A DNA stretch of 12,141 bases from Bifidobacteriaceae bacterium. GTDB lineage: Bacteria > Actinomycetota > Actinomycetes > Actinomycetales > Bifidobacteriaceae. Location: the NCBI GenBank assembly GCA_031260825.1, contig JAISKS010000064.1, positions 1 through 12,141 of the forward strand. Reading direction: 5' to 3'. The notes under the pieces are model-generated. The model worked only from the letters and a program-made list of their open reading frames with translations, had not been told where the DNA came from and did no database searches. The translations under genes were made by a program, and so were the position numbers. Below, in pieces: positions 6,858 through 12,141 of the stretch (its first letter is position 1; every line of letters starts with the position of its first letter).

Positions 6858-7745
6858 TTACATACTCATACTTAGAGCCATAGGCACTAGAACGATAATA
6901 AGCACACCTACAAACATAATCATCATAGGAGCCATAAGTTTTGAACCTGCAGCTTCAACTTGACGATGAATCATTTGTTTTTTAAGTTCCCAAACTTCTT
7001 TTGTCTCTGTGAAAAGCATGTTCACTAGCTCAGCATTACCTTTAGAAAGACCCTGAGTTAAGAATGAAGTCACTTTACGAATTTCAGGAAGCTGTGAACG
7101 AACACCAAAAGTGTTAATAGCACGAGAGTCAGAAACACCATTTTCCATTTCGTCAGCAGCACGCATCATTTCGCGATAGATTAGAGATGTACCAGATTGT
7201 GCAGTTTGTGTCCAAGCTTTACGAAGAATCATACCTGTGTTAGTAAGAAGAGCTAGCTCAGAAATAACCTCAGCAAAGTCAGAAACCATTTCTTGTTTAC
7301 GATGTGCAATTTTTTGTTGAATAACATCACCGAAATAATAGAAAGCTAATCCACCAAGTAGAGGCGCAAAACCTACTAACATTAATTCTCCAGAAAGACC
7401 ATATAAAATGAAACCGATTAGAGATGCAGTGATAGCAAGTGTGTATTGTGAAGAACGTACAACAACAAGATAATAATCAGCATTATGTGCTTCATATAAA
7501 ATTGCAAGTGATGTTTTTAGTGATTCATCTGCACGTGAGTTGAAAGGATATTTCATCATTTCAAGCATACGGTAACCAACGAAATAAAGATCTTTTAGAG
7601 GAAAATCTTTTTCTTCAACTGGTGCAAAATAATCAGAATATTTCATTCCTGTTTGAAATAAATAAACCCAAAATCCAACAACAACGCCACCTATTAAATA
7701 AACCAGTATACCTAGTATACCGACTTCTTGCATAATCATACCCAT
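6858..7745 (-). CDS. tadC: TadC-like type II secretion F family platform protein
   Basis: This 295-residue inner-membrane protein of the Tad/Flp pilus platform is a GspF-like protein that works with TadB and the ATPase TadA to assemble pilin. Membrane segments are about 8-29, 103-122, 124-140 and a C-terminal one at 271-291. The cytoplasmic T2SSF domain is about 150-265 and includes SDFAEVISELALLTNTGM, an acidic helix and FGVRSQLPEIRKVTSFLTQG (213-232). The last residues, MALSMSM, end right after the last membrane helix, as is usual. AAGGAG lies 6 bases before the first of three nearby Met codons and supports the start at 7745. It is 29 bases downstream of tadB, so the two are co-transcribed. 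No TadA-type ATPase or Flp pilin gene is in the window. Confidence 0.9.
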   Translation of the reverse strand: MGMIMQEVGILGILVYLIGGVVVGFWVYLFQTGMKYSDYFAPVEEKDFPLKDLYFVGYRMLEMMKYPFNSRADESLKTSLAILYEAHNADYYLVVVRSSQYTLAITASLIGFILYGLSGELMLVGFAPLLGGLAFYYFGDVIQQKIAHRKQEMVSDFAEVISELALLTNTGMILRKAWTQTAQSGTSLIYREMMRAADEMENGVSDSRAINTFGVRSQLPEIRKVTSFLTQGLSKGNAELVNMLFTETKEVWELKKQMIHRQVEAAGSKLMAPMMIMFVGVLIIVLVPMALSMSM

Positions 7746-7774
7746 AATTTTCTCCTTAGTTCCCTAACTATATA

Positions 7775-8650
7775 TTAAAGTTTAATGTCCATAATTGAAC
7801 GACTCATTGCGAAACTTCCAACGAAGCAAACAATAGCAACTGTAACAGAACCAAAACCTGCAAGCGTAGATAACGCTACAGCAAATGATCCACCGCCAAG
7901 TTTCATCATTGCAACAAGAAGACAAGGAATCACTAACATTATATAAGAGTCATTTTTTGAACCAGCAACAGCTGTCTCAATCTCTTCAGAGATTTCCATT
8001 TTTTCAGAAAGCACATTACGAGTAGATGATACAACATCTTTCATATTACCACCCTGTTTAAACGCAATCACGAAAACGTTAGCAAATGATAGAATATCAA
8101 CATTACCTGAACGAACACCAAAGTCTTGCATTAATTCGTCAATATGAATATTGTTATTAATACCGTCAACCATGATTTTAACTTCTTGGTTAATAAATGC
8201 ATCTGGAGCATGTTGTTGAAGAAGGTCAGACTCTGCATTTTTGAAAGCATCGTTAACATTTGAACCTGATGTTAATGAAGATGTGATTGAGTCTAGTAGA
8301 TCTCGGAATTGATGACCAAGAATACGTTTATTACGAGTAACAAGCATATTAGAAATGTTTGGAAGCATTACTCGAATAGCGATACATCCTGGAATACATA
8401 CAGCAATTATATTGCAAATAGTTGTAAGAGTTGTTGGATTACCTTTATCATCTAAGAAAAATCCACCATAGAAAATCCAACCAACAAAGCCAGCAACTGC
8501 GAAGCAGATAGCAGAGTAAGATATAATTTCATTTTGTGAAAGAACATATTCATGATAATTTCTCGCAGGGGTATTAATTAGAGATGGTTGATATTGTTCA
8601 ACAAAATCAGCTTCTTTTTTTCTAGCACCAATCAGGGTTAAAAAGTTCAT
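7775..8650 (-). CDS. tadB: TadB-like type II secretion F family platform protein
   Basis: This 291-residue partner of TadC belongs to the GspF/TadB fold. After a 40-residue cytoplasmic start come two membrane segments (about 42-63 and 76-97). The T2SSF domain is about 108-232, with HQFRDLLDSITSSLTSGSNV (113-132), an acidic helix and FANVFVIAFKQGGNMKDV (189-206), the G-N-M/L-x-D signature of the family. Two C-terminal membrane segments follow (about 234-253 and 262-283). The order tadB then tadC is the usual Tad order. AGGAG lies 6 bases before the ATG and a strong promoter (8681-8709) precedes it, so this is the first gene of the operon. The missing tadA, usually directly upstream, is odd. 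It may be elsewhere, or the platform may serve a reduced or split system. Confidence 0.9.
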   Translation of the reverse strand: MNFLTLIGARKKEADFVEQYQPSLINTPARNYHEYVLSQNEIISYSAICFAVAGFVGWIFYGGFFLDDKGNPTTLTTICNIIAVCIPGCIAIRVMLPNISNMLVTRNKRILGHQFRDLLDSITSSLTSGSNVNDAFKNAESDLLQQHAPDAFINQEVKIMVDGINNNIHIDELMQDFGVRSGNVDILSFANVFVIAFKQGGNMKDVVSSTRNVLSEKMEISEEIETAVAGSKNDSYIMLVIPCLLVAMMKLGGGSFAVALSTLAGFGSVTVAIVCFVGSFAMSRSIMDIKL

Positions 8651-8680
8651 ATAAGACTCCTAATATACAGTTATATCATT

Positions 8681-8709
8681 ATTATAACATACTTTTTTGA
8701 TAATGTTGA
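8681..8709 (-). promoter_or_regulatory. Promoter of the tadB operon
   Basis: Minus-strand extended -10 TGTTATAAT (TATAAT at 8681-8686), a 17-base spacer and TCAACA (8704-8709), which matches 4 of 6 bases of the TTGACA consensus. It lies about 30 bases before the start codon, giving a short leader that ends in AGGAG. This is the best-formed sigma-70-type promoter in the window. Confidence 0.65.
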
Positions 8710-8752
8710 TTAATTTGAAATAATAATTTTGTGAAAGAAGTATGTAATAAAT

Positions 8753-10330
8753 CTATCTTAAAATTAGATTATCTGCATTTGTTAAATCAATAAGTGGAGA
8801 AGGTTTATTTGTTGGTTGATTCTGCTGGTTGTTCTGATTCTGGTTCTGCTGCTGAGGCTTCTGGGGCTGATTTAGCTCTGTTAAATCAAGATATTCATAC
8901 ATAATATTTGCTTCTAAATTATGCTCATTTTTAAAAATAATTGCATCATTTGCTGTCAGTACTGGGTTTTGCCCGCTCTCATTAAGGCTTGTGGTTAGCA
9001 GTGGTCCAGAAATTTTTAGCAAAGAATTTAGAATATGGTCATTTGGTTTTCGAACTGCAACTGTATCTCCAGTTTTTAAAGGCTGCGAATTTGGAGCTGT
9101 AAATATTGGGATTTTTGGGTCAGAATCAAGTCTAATAATATAGGTTTTTGAGATTTCTGGATTATTATTTTCTTGATAATTTAAGATTTGTTGTATGGTT
9201 TTTGGTACTACTCCAAGCGATTCTAATTCAGAATAGTCATTTATTAATATTGGAAGTGGTTTATCTTGCGAGCGTTTTTTTATATCAAAAATCTTAGAAA
9301 TATTGTTTTGAATTCTGCATGTTGCATTAATACTATTTTGGAAGCTCTCTTGGTCATCACCGGATATTGCATTGTTTATTGGAGTTGAGATTCCCCAAAC
9401 CGTATCTGTTTTTATTAGAATTAAATCTGATTTTGCATTTTCTTGCATTACATAATTTAAATATTTTTGATAATATTCAGGTGTTATTGTTTGATAATGT
9501 TTTATTTTTTCTGTAAGTTCATCTACAGAATTAAATTTTTTCGAATCAGCAATTTTTGAGATAAAGCTAATTTTTATTTCTTGATCATATAAATTTATAT
9601 CATCTACATCCAGTAAATTAGCTTCAATTAGCATATTTGGTACATCTTCAAAAGTCGGATTATTCCCAATTGAAATCATTGAAAGATATGATTCATTTTC
9701 TTTTAATGTTACAATACCTGCATAAACTCCTTCAGCTGGTACAAAACCTTTTGTTGTCTGAGTTGTCGCAAGAATGTTTGCAGTAGGAAATCCTAATTTT
9801 CGTCCTCGCTGATGTCCATGCGTTACAATTCCTTTTATGCAATGAAGCGATCCGGAAAGTTTATATGCACTGAATATATCATCATTTAGATTGTTCTTTA
9901 TTTGAGTGGAACTGCATTCTAGCTTAGTATTAAGCTGATAAGTTTGTATATTTATTGAACTAGCATATTGATTAATATTATGATAATCGCCCTCTTGATT
10001 TTTTCCAATTTTTTGGTCTGGCCCAAGGACTATCGTATCTATTTGATATTTGGAGTTTAATAAATCAATAAATTCTTTATATGTTAAATCTTTATATTTC
10101 TTAATTGAGGATAAATGTTTTTCAAGTGAATACTGATGTATTTCGTTAACTCCAAAATTTAATAATTTGTTTTCGGTACATTCCTCTGGGATGATAGGGT
10201 CTTTTTTTAAAAGCTGAATAGCGATGAGGTTTATATCCTCAGATTTTGTAACGGATTTAGCAAATTTTATTAATTCTTGGTGACCTTTATGAACTGTGTC
10301 AAATTTACCAATGATTAATACGTTTTTCAA
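8753..10330 (-). CDS. ribF: RibF (riboflavin kinase/FAD synthetase) fused to TsaC/Sua5/YrdC domain
   Basis: This 525-residue protein has three enzymatic domains. The FMN adenylyltransferase has GKFDTVHKGH (8-17, the nucleotidyltransferase HxGH motif), GPDQKIGKNQEGD (103-115) and SSTQI (140-144). The riboflavin kinase has GIVTHGHQRGRKLGFPTANI (167-186), GVYAGIV (201-207), GNNPTF (222-227) and the likely catalytic Glu236 in EANLLD. The TsaC/Sua5 domain, which makes threonylcarbamoyl-AMP for tRNA t6A, has KTDTVWG (307-313), KKRSQDKPLP (351-360), VAVRKP (424-429) and TSLNESG (447-453; usually SANxSG, with Ala replaced by Leu). A Q/N-rich tail at 487-509 precedes a short end. RibF alone is about 310 residues, so the fusion point is near 297. 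The start is TTG with no visible ribosome binding site, and an in-frame stop lies 8 codons upstream. It follows nrdH by 39 bases and is probably co-transcribed. The fusion is rare in my knowledge. Confidence 0.88.
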   Translation of the reverse strand: MKNVLIIGKFDTVHKGHQELIKFAKSVTKSEDINLIAIQLLKKDPIIPEECTENKLLNFGVNEIHQYSLEKHLSSIKKYKDLTYKEFIDLLNSKYQIDTIVLGPDQKIGKNQEGDYHNINQYASSINIQTYQLNTKLECSSTQIKNNLNDDIFSAYKLSGSLHCIKGIVTHGHQRGRKLGFPTANILATTQTTKGFVPAEGVYAGIVTLKENESYLSMISIGNNPTFEDVPNMLIEANLLDVDDINLYDQEIKISFISKIADSKKFNSVDELTEKIKHYQTITPEYYQKYLNYVMQENAKSDLILIKTDTVWGISTPINNAISGDDQESFQNSINATCRIQNNISKIFDIKKRSQDKPLPILINDYSELESLGVVPKTIQQILNYQENNNPEISKTYIIRLDSDPKIPIFTAPNSQPLKTGDTVAVRKPNDHILNSLLKISGPLLTTSLNESGQNPVLTANDAIIFKNEHNLEANIMYEYLDLTELNQPQKPQQQNQNQNNQQNQPTNKPSPLIDLTNADNLILR

Positions 10331-10369
10331 AGTCGTATTTGGAAATGTTTTTTATACGTTTAATTTTTT

Positions 10370-10621
10370 TTATGCAAAAGCAGGAGCAGCAACTGTTGTA
10401 GTTTTTGCAATGCCTTGAATAAGGTCAGGACGGAAACCTGCCCAAGTTTGATCATCTGTCACAACGATTGGTGCAGACATAAAACCTGCATCAGCGAACT
10501 CATCAATTTTTTCAGGTACATCTTGTAGGCTAATTTCATTATAAGAGATTCCGTTCTTTTTGAATTCTTTTTTAGTTGCGTCACATTGTGGGCACATTGG
10601 AATGCTATATAAATTAACCAT
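10370..10621 (-). CDS. nrdH: NrdH-like redoxin (glutaredoxin family)
   Basis: This 83-residue redoxin has the active site CPQC (Cys10 and Cys13), a cis-proline in SAPIVV (Pro51) and the WAGFRPDLI motif (60-68) typical of NrdH proteins. NrdH gives electrons to class Ib ribonucleotide reductase and is itself reduced by thioredoxin reductase. The active site is a mix: NrdH proteins often have CMQC or CVQC, while glutaredoxins have CPYC. The Gln of NrdH is kept. The C-terminus is extended by a short Ala-rich tail (AAPAFA). The start is fixed by AAGGAC, about 6 bases before the ATG. The two NrdR boxes upstream support a ribonucleotide-reductase role, although no nrdI, nrdE or nrdF gene is in the window. 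The ribF-tsaC fusion follows 39 bases downstream. Confidence 0.9.
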   Translation of the reverse strand: MVNLYSIPMCPQCDATKKEFKKNGISYNEISLQDVPEKIDEFADAGFMSAPIVVTDDQTWAGFRPDLIQGIAKTTTVAAPAFA

Positions 10622-10661
10622 TTTCAGTCCTTTTTCTAAGTTTTCTTGTAAGTATGTTTAT

Positions 10662-10690
10662 ATTATAGCATACTATATGTAGTATTGTTT
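10662..10690 (-). promoter_or_regulatory. nrdH promoter
   Basis: Minus-strand extended -10 TGCTATAAT (TATAAT at 10662-10667), with TG at 10670-10669. The -35 position (10685-10690, AAACAA) is poor, as often seen with an extended -10. The proximal NrdR box fills the spacer, so bound repressor would block RNA polymerase. Confidence 0.6.
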
Positions 10691-10716
10691 TATTTATCGC
10701 ATACTATATATAGTGT
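10670..10716 (-). promoter_or_regulatory. Pair of NrdR boxes, 31 bp apart
   Basis: Two 16-bp near-palindromes, ATACTATATGTAGTAT (10670-10685) and ATACTATATATAGTGT (10701-10716), each have one mismatch between arms. Their starts are 31 bp apart, three helical turns. Known: NrdR, the nucleotide-sensing repressor of ribonucleotide reductase genes, binds paired 16-bp boxes of the type acaCwAtATaTwGtgt spaced by about three turns. They overlap and flank the -35 region of nrdH, so repression at high dATP is expected. Confidence 0.85.
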
Positions 10717-10747
10717 TTTTGTGAAAATTTTGTGGAATTTTGTGAAG
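10717..10747. repeat. Three helically spaced TTTTGTG direct repeats
   Basis: TTTTGTGAAAA (10717-10727), TTTTGTGGAAT (10728-10738) and TTTTGTGAAG (10738-10747) follow each other with 11- and 10-bp spacing, directly upstream of the distal NrdR box. The spacing of about one helical turn fits a DNA-binding protein contacting one face. Which protein is unknown. Confidence 0.5.
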
Positions 10748-10756
10748 AGCCCTATA

Positions 10757-11191
10757 TTAGGCTTGTCTTTTACGCATTTTACTCGTTTTACGTTTTTTAA
10801 GCAAAGATCGGTTTTTGCGAACTGTATATACTATTAGCAATACAAAATATAGTGAAATTATTAATGAAATGAGCTGCATTTTCACATAATGATCGCGGAT
10901 TAACTGATTAGTTTCAATGAATTTGCTCGTTTCTGTATTAATTAATTGCTGTGCTTGTATAAGCGCTTGCTTTTTATCTGTTTTTCTTAAATCTGGTTCA
11001 TCAGAAATTGTCTGATAAGCTTTTGAGGTGATTTCCTGCTTAAATGCTACTGTTTCAGGCGAATTTTCTTTAGGAATAGATTCTATTTTGGCGGTACAAA
11101 TTATTGAGAAACTAAATGAAATAATAATCCCAGCTATTAATAAACTGTCAAATACTAAGTTTTTATAGGTAGCTGTGTTTGTGTTTTTCAT
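10757..11191 (-). CDS. Small two-pass membrane protein, sortase operon
   Basis: I do not recognise this 144-residue protein. It has membrane segments at about 12-34 and 104-123. A charged, probably helical extracytoplasmic region (35-103) lies between them, rich in Glu, Lys, Gln and Thr, and a strongly basic tail follows (124-144, ending KMRKRQA). The basic tail suggests the C-terminus is inside, so the middle region would face outward. The start overlaps the sortase stop by one base (TAATG), a sign of tight translational coupling and of a linked role, for instance as a helper of the sortase or its substrate. Its stop codon lies in a small hairpin (AGCC / GGCT) with no T tract. It is compositionally like the sortase gene, and no paralogue is in the window. 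Confidence 0.8.
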   Translation of the reverse strand: MKNTNTATYKNLVFDSLLIAGIIISFSFSIICTAKIESIPKENSPETVAFKQEITSKAYQTISDEPDLRKTDKKQALIQAQQLINTETSKFIETNQLIRDHYVKMQLISLIISLYFVLLIVYTVRKNRSLLKKRKTSKMRKRQA

Positions 11192-11955
11192 TATTTATCA
11201 TCTCCAAGCTCAGCCTCGGTTGGGATAAGCGGACCGTCAATTAGGTCAGCAGTGACTACTGTGCGATCAGGTGTACCAAATGAATTTAGAGGATAGCATG
11301 AGTATAAAACAGCGCCTCTAGGATAGTTTTCATCTAGCATTGGTGGGAGAATTTTTTCAAGTTCAGTTGCTTTCATTACTTCGTTTTTAGTAATGCGATA
11401 TGTATATTCGCCGTAATCAACGGTTATTTTGAAAGTATCTCCGATTTGTAAATCGTAAATATGACCAAAATCAGGGTAATTATGCCCAGAAAGAAGGGTC
11501 GTACCGCCATATCCTGGAAATGCTGAGGCAGTGTACATTCCTACAGTTGTATAATCGCCTTCTATAACTGTACTGTATGATAGGGGTTTTTCAATATTAA
11601 TTGAATCGATATTGATTTTGCCAAATTCTTGATAAAAGCCTGGAATGTCTAAATAGCCTTCTGGGTTTTTTGAAGTTTTAAATGGTTCTTTGATATATTT
11701 TGCATCATCAAATATGCTTGTATGAACGATGAGTTTTGAATAATCAATTTTAGATGCATTATATGGTTGGTAATTAATAGCATCTTGTTTGTATATGAGT
11801 GCTGTAGTGCAAGCTGATACTATAAGTATTATTAATATCAGTTGATATTTTTTTATTAGGGATTTTCTTGGGATAACAAAAAAGGCATATCCCTTTTGGC
11901 TTTTTGAGTTTATTAAACTCTTTTGGCCAAAAGTGATACGCCTTTTGTTTGTCAT
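11191..11955 (-). CDS. srt: Sortase, class D/E-like transpeptidase
   Basis: Sortases cleave cell-wall sorting signals and join surface proteins to the wall or to pilin. The 254-residue protein has one N-terminal membrane segment (about 37-55) and an outer catalytic domain. The catalytic His is in TLLSGHN (His158), the Cys in YSCYP (Cys220) and the Arg in TPDRTVV (Arg231). The SCYPLNSFGTPDR block resembles class D and related housekeeping sortases. I chose the ATG at 11955. A TTG at 11967 is also in frame but has no ribosome binding site, and neither start has a strong one. The first codons (about residues 4-26) are encoded by a long terminator-like palindrome (11880-11946), and no later ATG, GTG or TTG precedes the membrane segment, so the palindrome is truly in the coding region. 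It lies 69 bases after a probable surface protein. Confidence 0.92.
   Translation of the reverse strand: MTNKRRITFGQKSLINSKSQKGYAFFVIPRKSLIKKYQLILIILIVSACTTALIYKQDAINYQPYNASKIDYSKLIVHTSIFDDAKYIKEPFKTSKNPEGYLDIPGFYQEFGKINIDSINIEKPLSYSTVIEGDYTTVGMYTASAFPGYGGTTLLSGHNYPDFGHIYDLQIGDTFKITVDYGEYTYRITKNEVMKATELEKILPPMLDENYPRGAVLYSCYPLNSFGTPDRTVVTADLIDGPLIPTEAELGDDK
11880..11946 (-). terminator. 67-bp imperfect palindrome, terminator-like, in the sortase 5' coding region
   Basis: The dyad is centred at 11913. The arms AAAAGGC (11880-11886) and GCCTTTT (11940-11946), then CTTTTGGC (11893-11900) and GCCAAAAG (11926-11933), then GAGTTTA and TAAACTC, pair with two single mismatches and a short internal loop. 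On the minus strand the stem is followed by a run of T from GCC onward, as in an intrinsic terminator. It could end the transcript of the upstream surface protein gene and reduce sortase expression. Confidence 0.6.
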
Positions 11956-11961
11956 AAATAT

Positions 11962-11985
11962 GCTCAAATATTATGAGCTTTTTTT
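11962..11985 (+). terminator. Short hairpin followed by seven T on the plus strand
   Basis: GCTCA (11962-11966) and TGAGC (11974-11978) pair around a 7-base loop and are followed by TTTTTTT. This is an intrinsic-terminator shape for plus-strand transcription. No plus-strand gene is seen, so it may stop antisense transcription before the surface protein gene. It also contains the alternative TTG start of the sortase. Confidence 0.35.
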
Positions 11986-12024
11986 GTTTAACTTAAGCTT
12001 TGATTAACTTATGTTTTTGTTTAC

Positions 12025-12141
12025 TTATGCGCGTTTGCGTGCAGCTAATGTAACGCCAGCTAATGAAAGAACTACAAGTAGTCCAAGAGCTGAGATTGCA
12101 GGAGCTGAAGAAGTTGCGCCAACAAGTTTCTCTAAAGTAAC
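12025..12141 (-). CDS. C-terminal end of a probable surface-anchored protein (partial)
   Basis: The last 38 codons of a gene that continues beyond the right edge. The translation is a polar start (VTLEKLVGATSSAP), a hydrophobic helix of about 18 residues, and a positive tail ARKRA before the stop at 12025. This is the layout of a C-terminal cell-wall sorting or membrane anchor signal, and the gene lies directly upstream of a sortase. A canonical LPxTG is not seen in the visible part. The closest stretch is LVGAT, so the motif may be atypical or absent, and the protein may be simply membrane-anchored. Inference: it is a likely substrate of the neighbouring sortase. Confidence 0.65.
   Translation of the reverse strand, partial: VTLEKLVGATSSAPAISALGLLVVLSLAGVTLAARKRA

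Noticed and set aside
6623..6883. 86-residue plus-strand frame, antisense to the MFS gene start
   Set aside because: It is a complement of the conserved MFS N-terminal coding region, with no start signals.
8810..8875. Short repeats that might look like a CRISPR or tandem array
   Set aside because: They are the CAG/CAA/AAT-type codons of the Q/N-rich protein tail, with no spacers.
10717..10747. DnaA boxes upstream of nrdH
   Set aside because: The repeats match only about 6 of 9 bases of the TTATCCACA consensus, too few to call DnaA sites or an origin.

Overview
The window is AT-rich and gene-dense, with almost every gene on the minus strand. It carries a class D/E-like sortase, a probable membrane-anchored surface protein, Tad-type pilus platform proteins, LemA, NrdH with NrdR boxes, and clean AGGAG ribosome binding sites. 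Together these suggest a low-GC, single-membrane (Gram-positive type) bacterium. NrdH carries a GFRPD motif that is common in Actinobacteria, but the sequence alone does not fix the taxon.

Layout, read in the direction of transcription (from high to low coordinates). (1) 12141-10757: the C-terminal end of a surface protein, a sortase, and a small two-pass membrane protein whose start overlaps the sortase stop. The sortase start lies inside a long terminator-like palindrome. (2) 10756-8753: a promoter with two NrdR boxes 31 bp apart, then nrdH, then a 525-residue protein that joins a bifunctional FAD synthetase/riboflavin kinase (RibF) to a threonylcarbamoyl-AMP synthase (TsaC/Sua5/YrdC) domain and ends in a Q/N-rich tail. 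(3) 8709-4084: a good promoter, then tadB, tadC, an MFS exporter, a signal-peptidase-I-like protein that seems to lack its catalytic Ser and Lys, and a single-pass membrane protein with a Lys/Glu-rich cytoplasmic arm. (4) 4078-2455: a GC-capped hairpin, a sirtuin with an unusual glycine-rich insertion, a 201-bp intergenic stretch, and an unrecognised 142-residue protein. (5) 2416-369: lemA and a DUF3137-like membrane protein, a common pairing. (6) 368-1: REP-like ATTCC palindromes, a 29-bp-stem hairpin, and the left end of an insertion sequence whose transposase reading frame runs off the window.

The cell-envelope theme is strong: sortase, pilus platform, peptidase-like protein, LemA pair and several single-pass membrane proteins. 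The nrdH-ribF stretch may couple deoxynucleotide and flavin metabolism, since the class Ib reductase activator NrdI is an FMN protein, but no nrdI, nrdE or nrdF lies in the window. The most unusual items are the RibF-TsaC fusion, the palindrome inside the sortase reading frame, and the apparent pseudo-signal peptidase. No tRNA, rRNA, CRISPR array or replication origin was seen.
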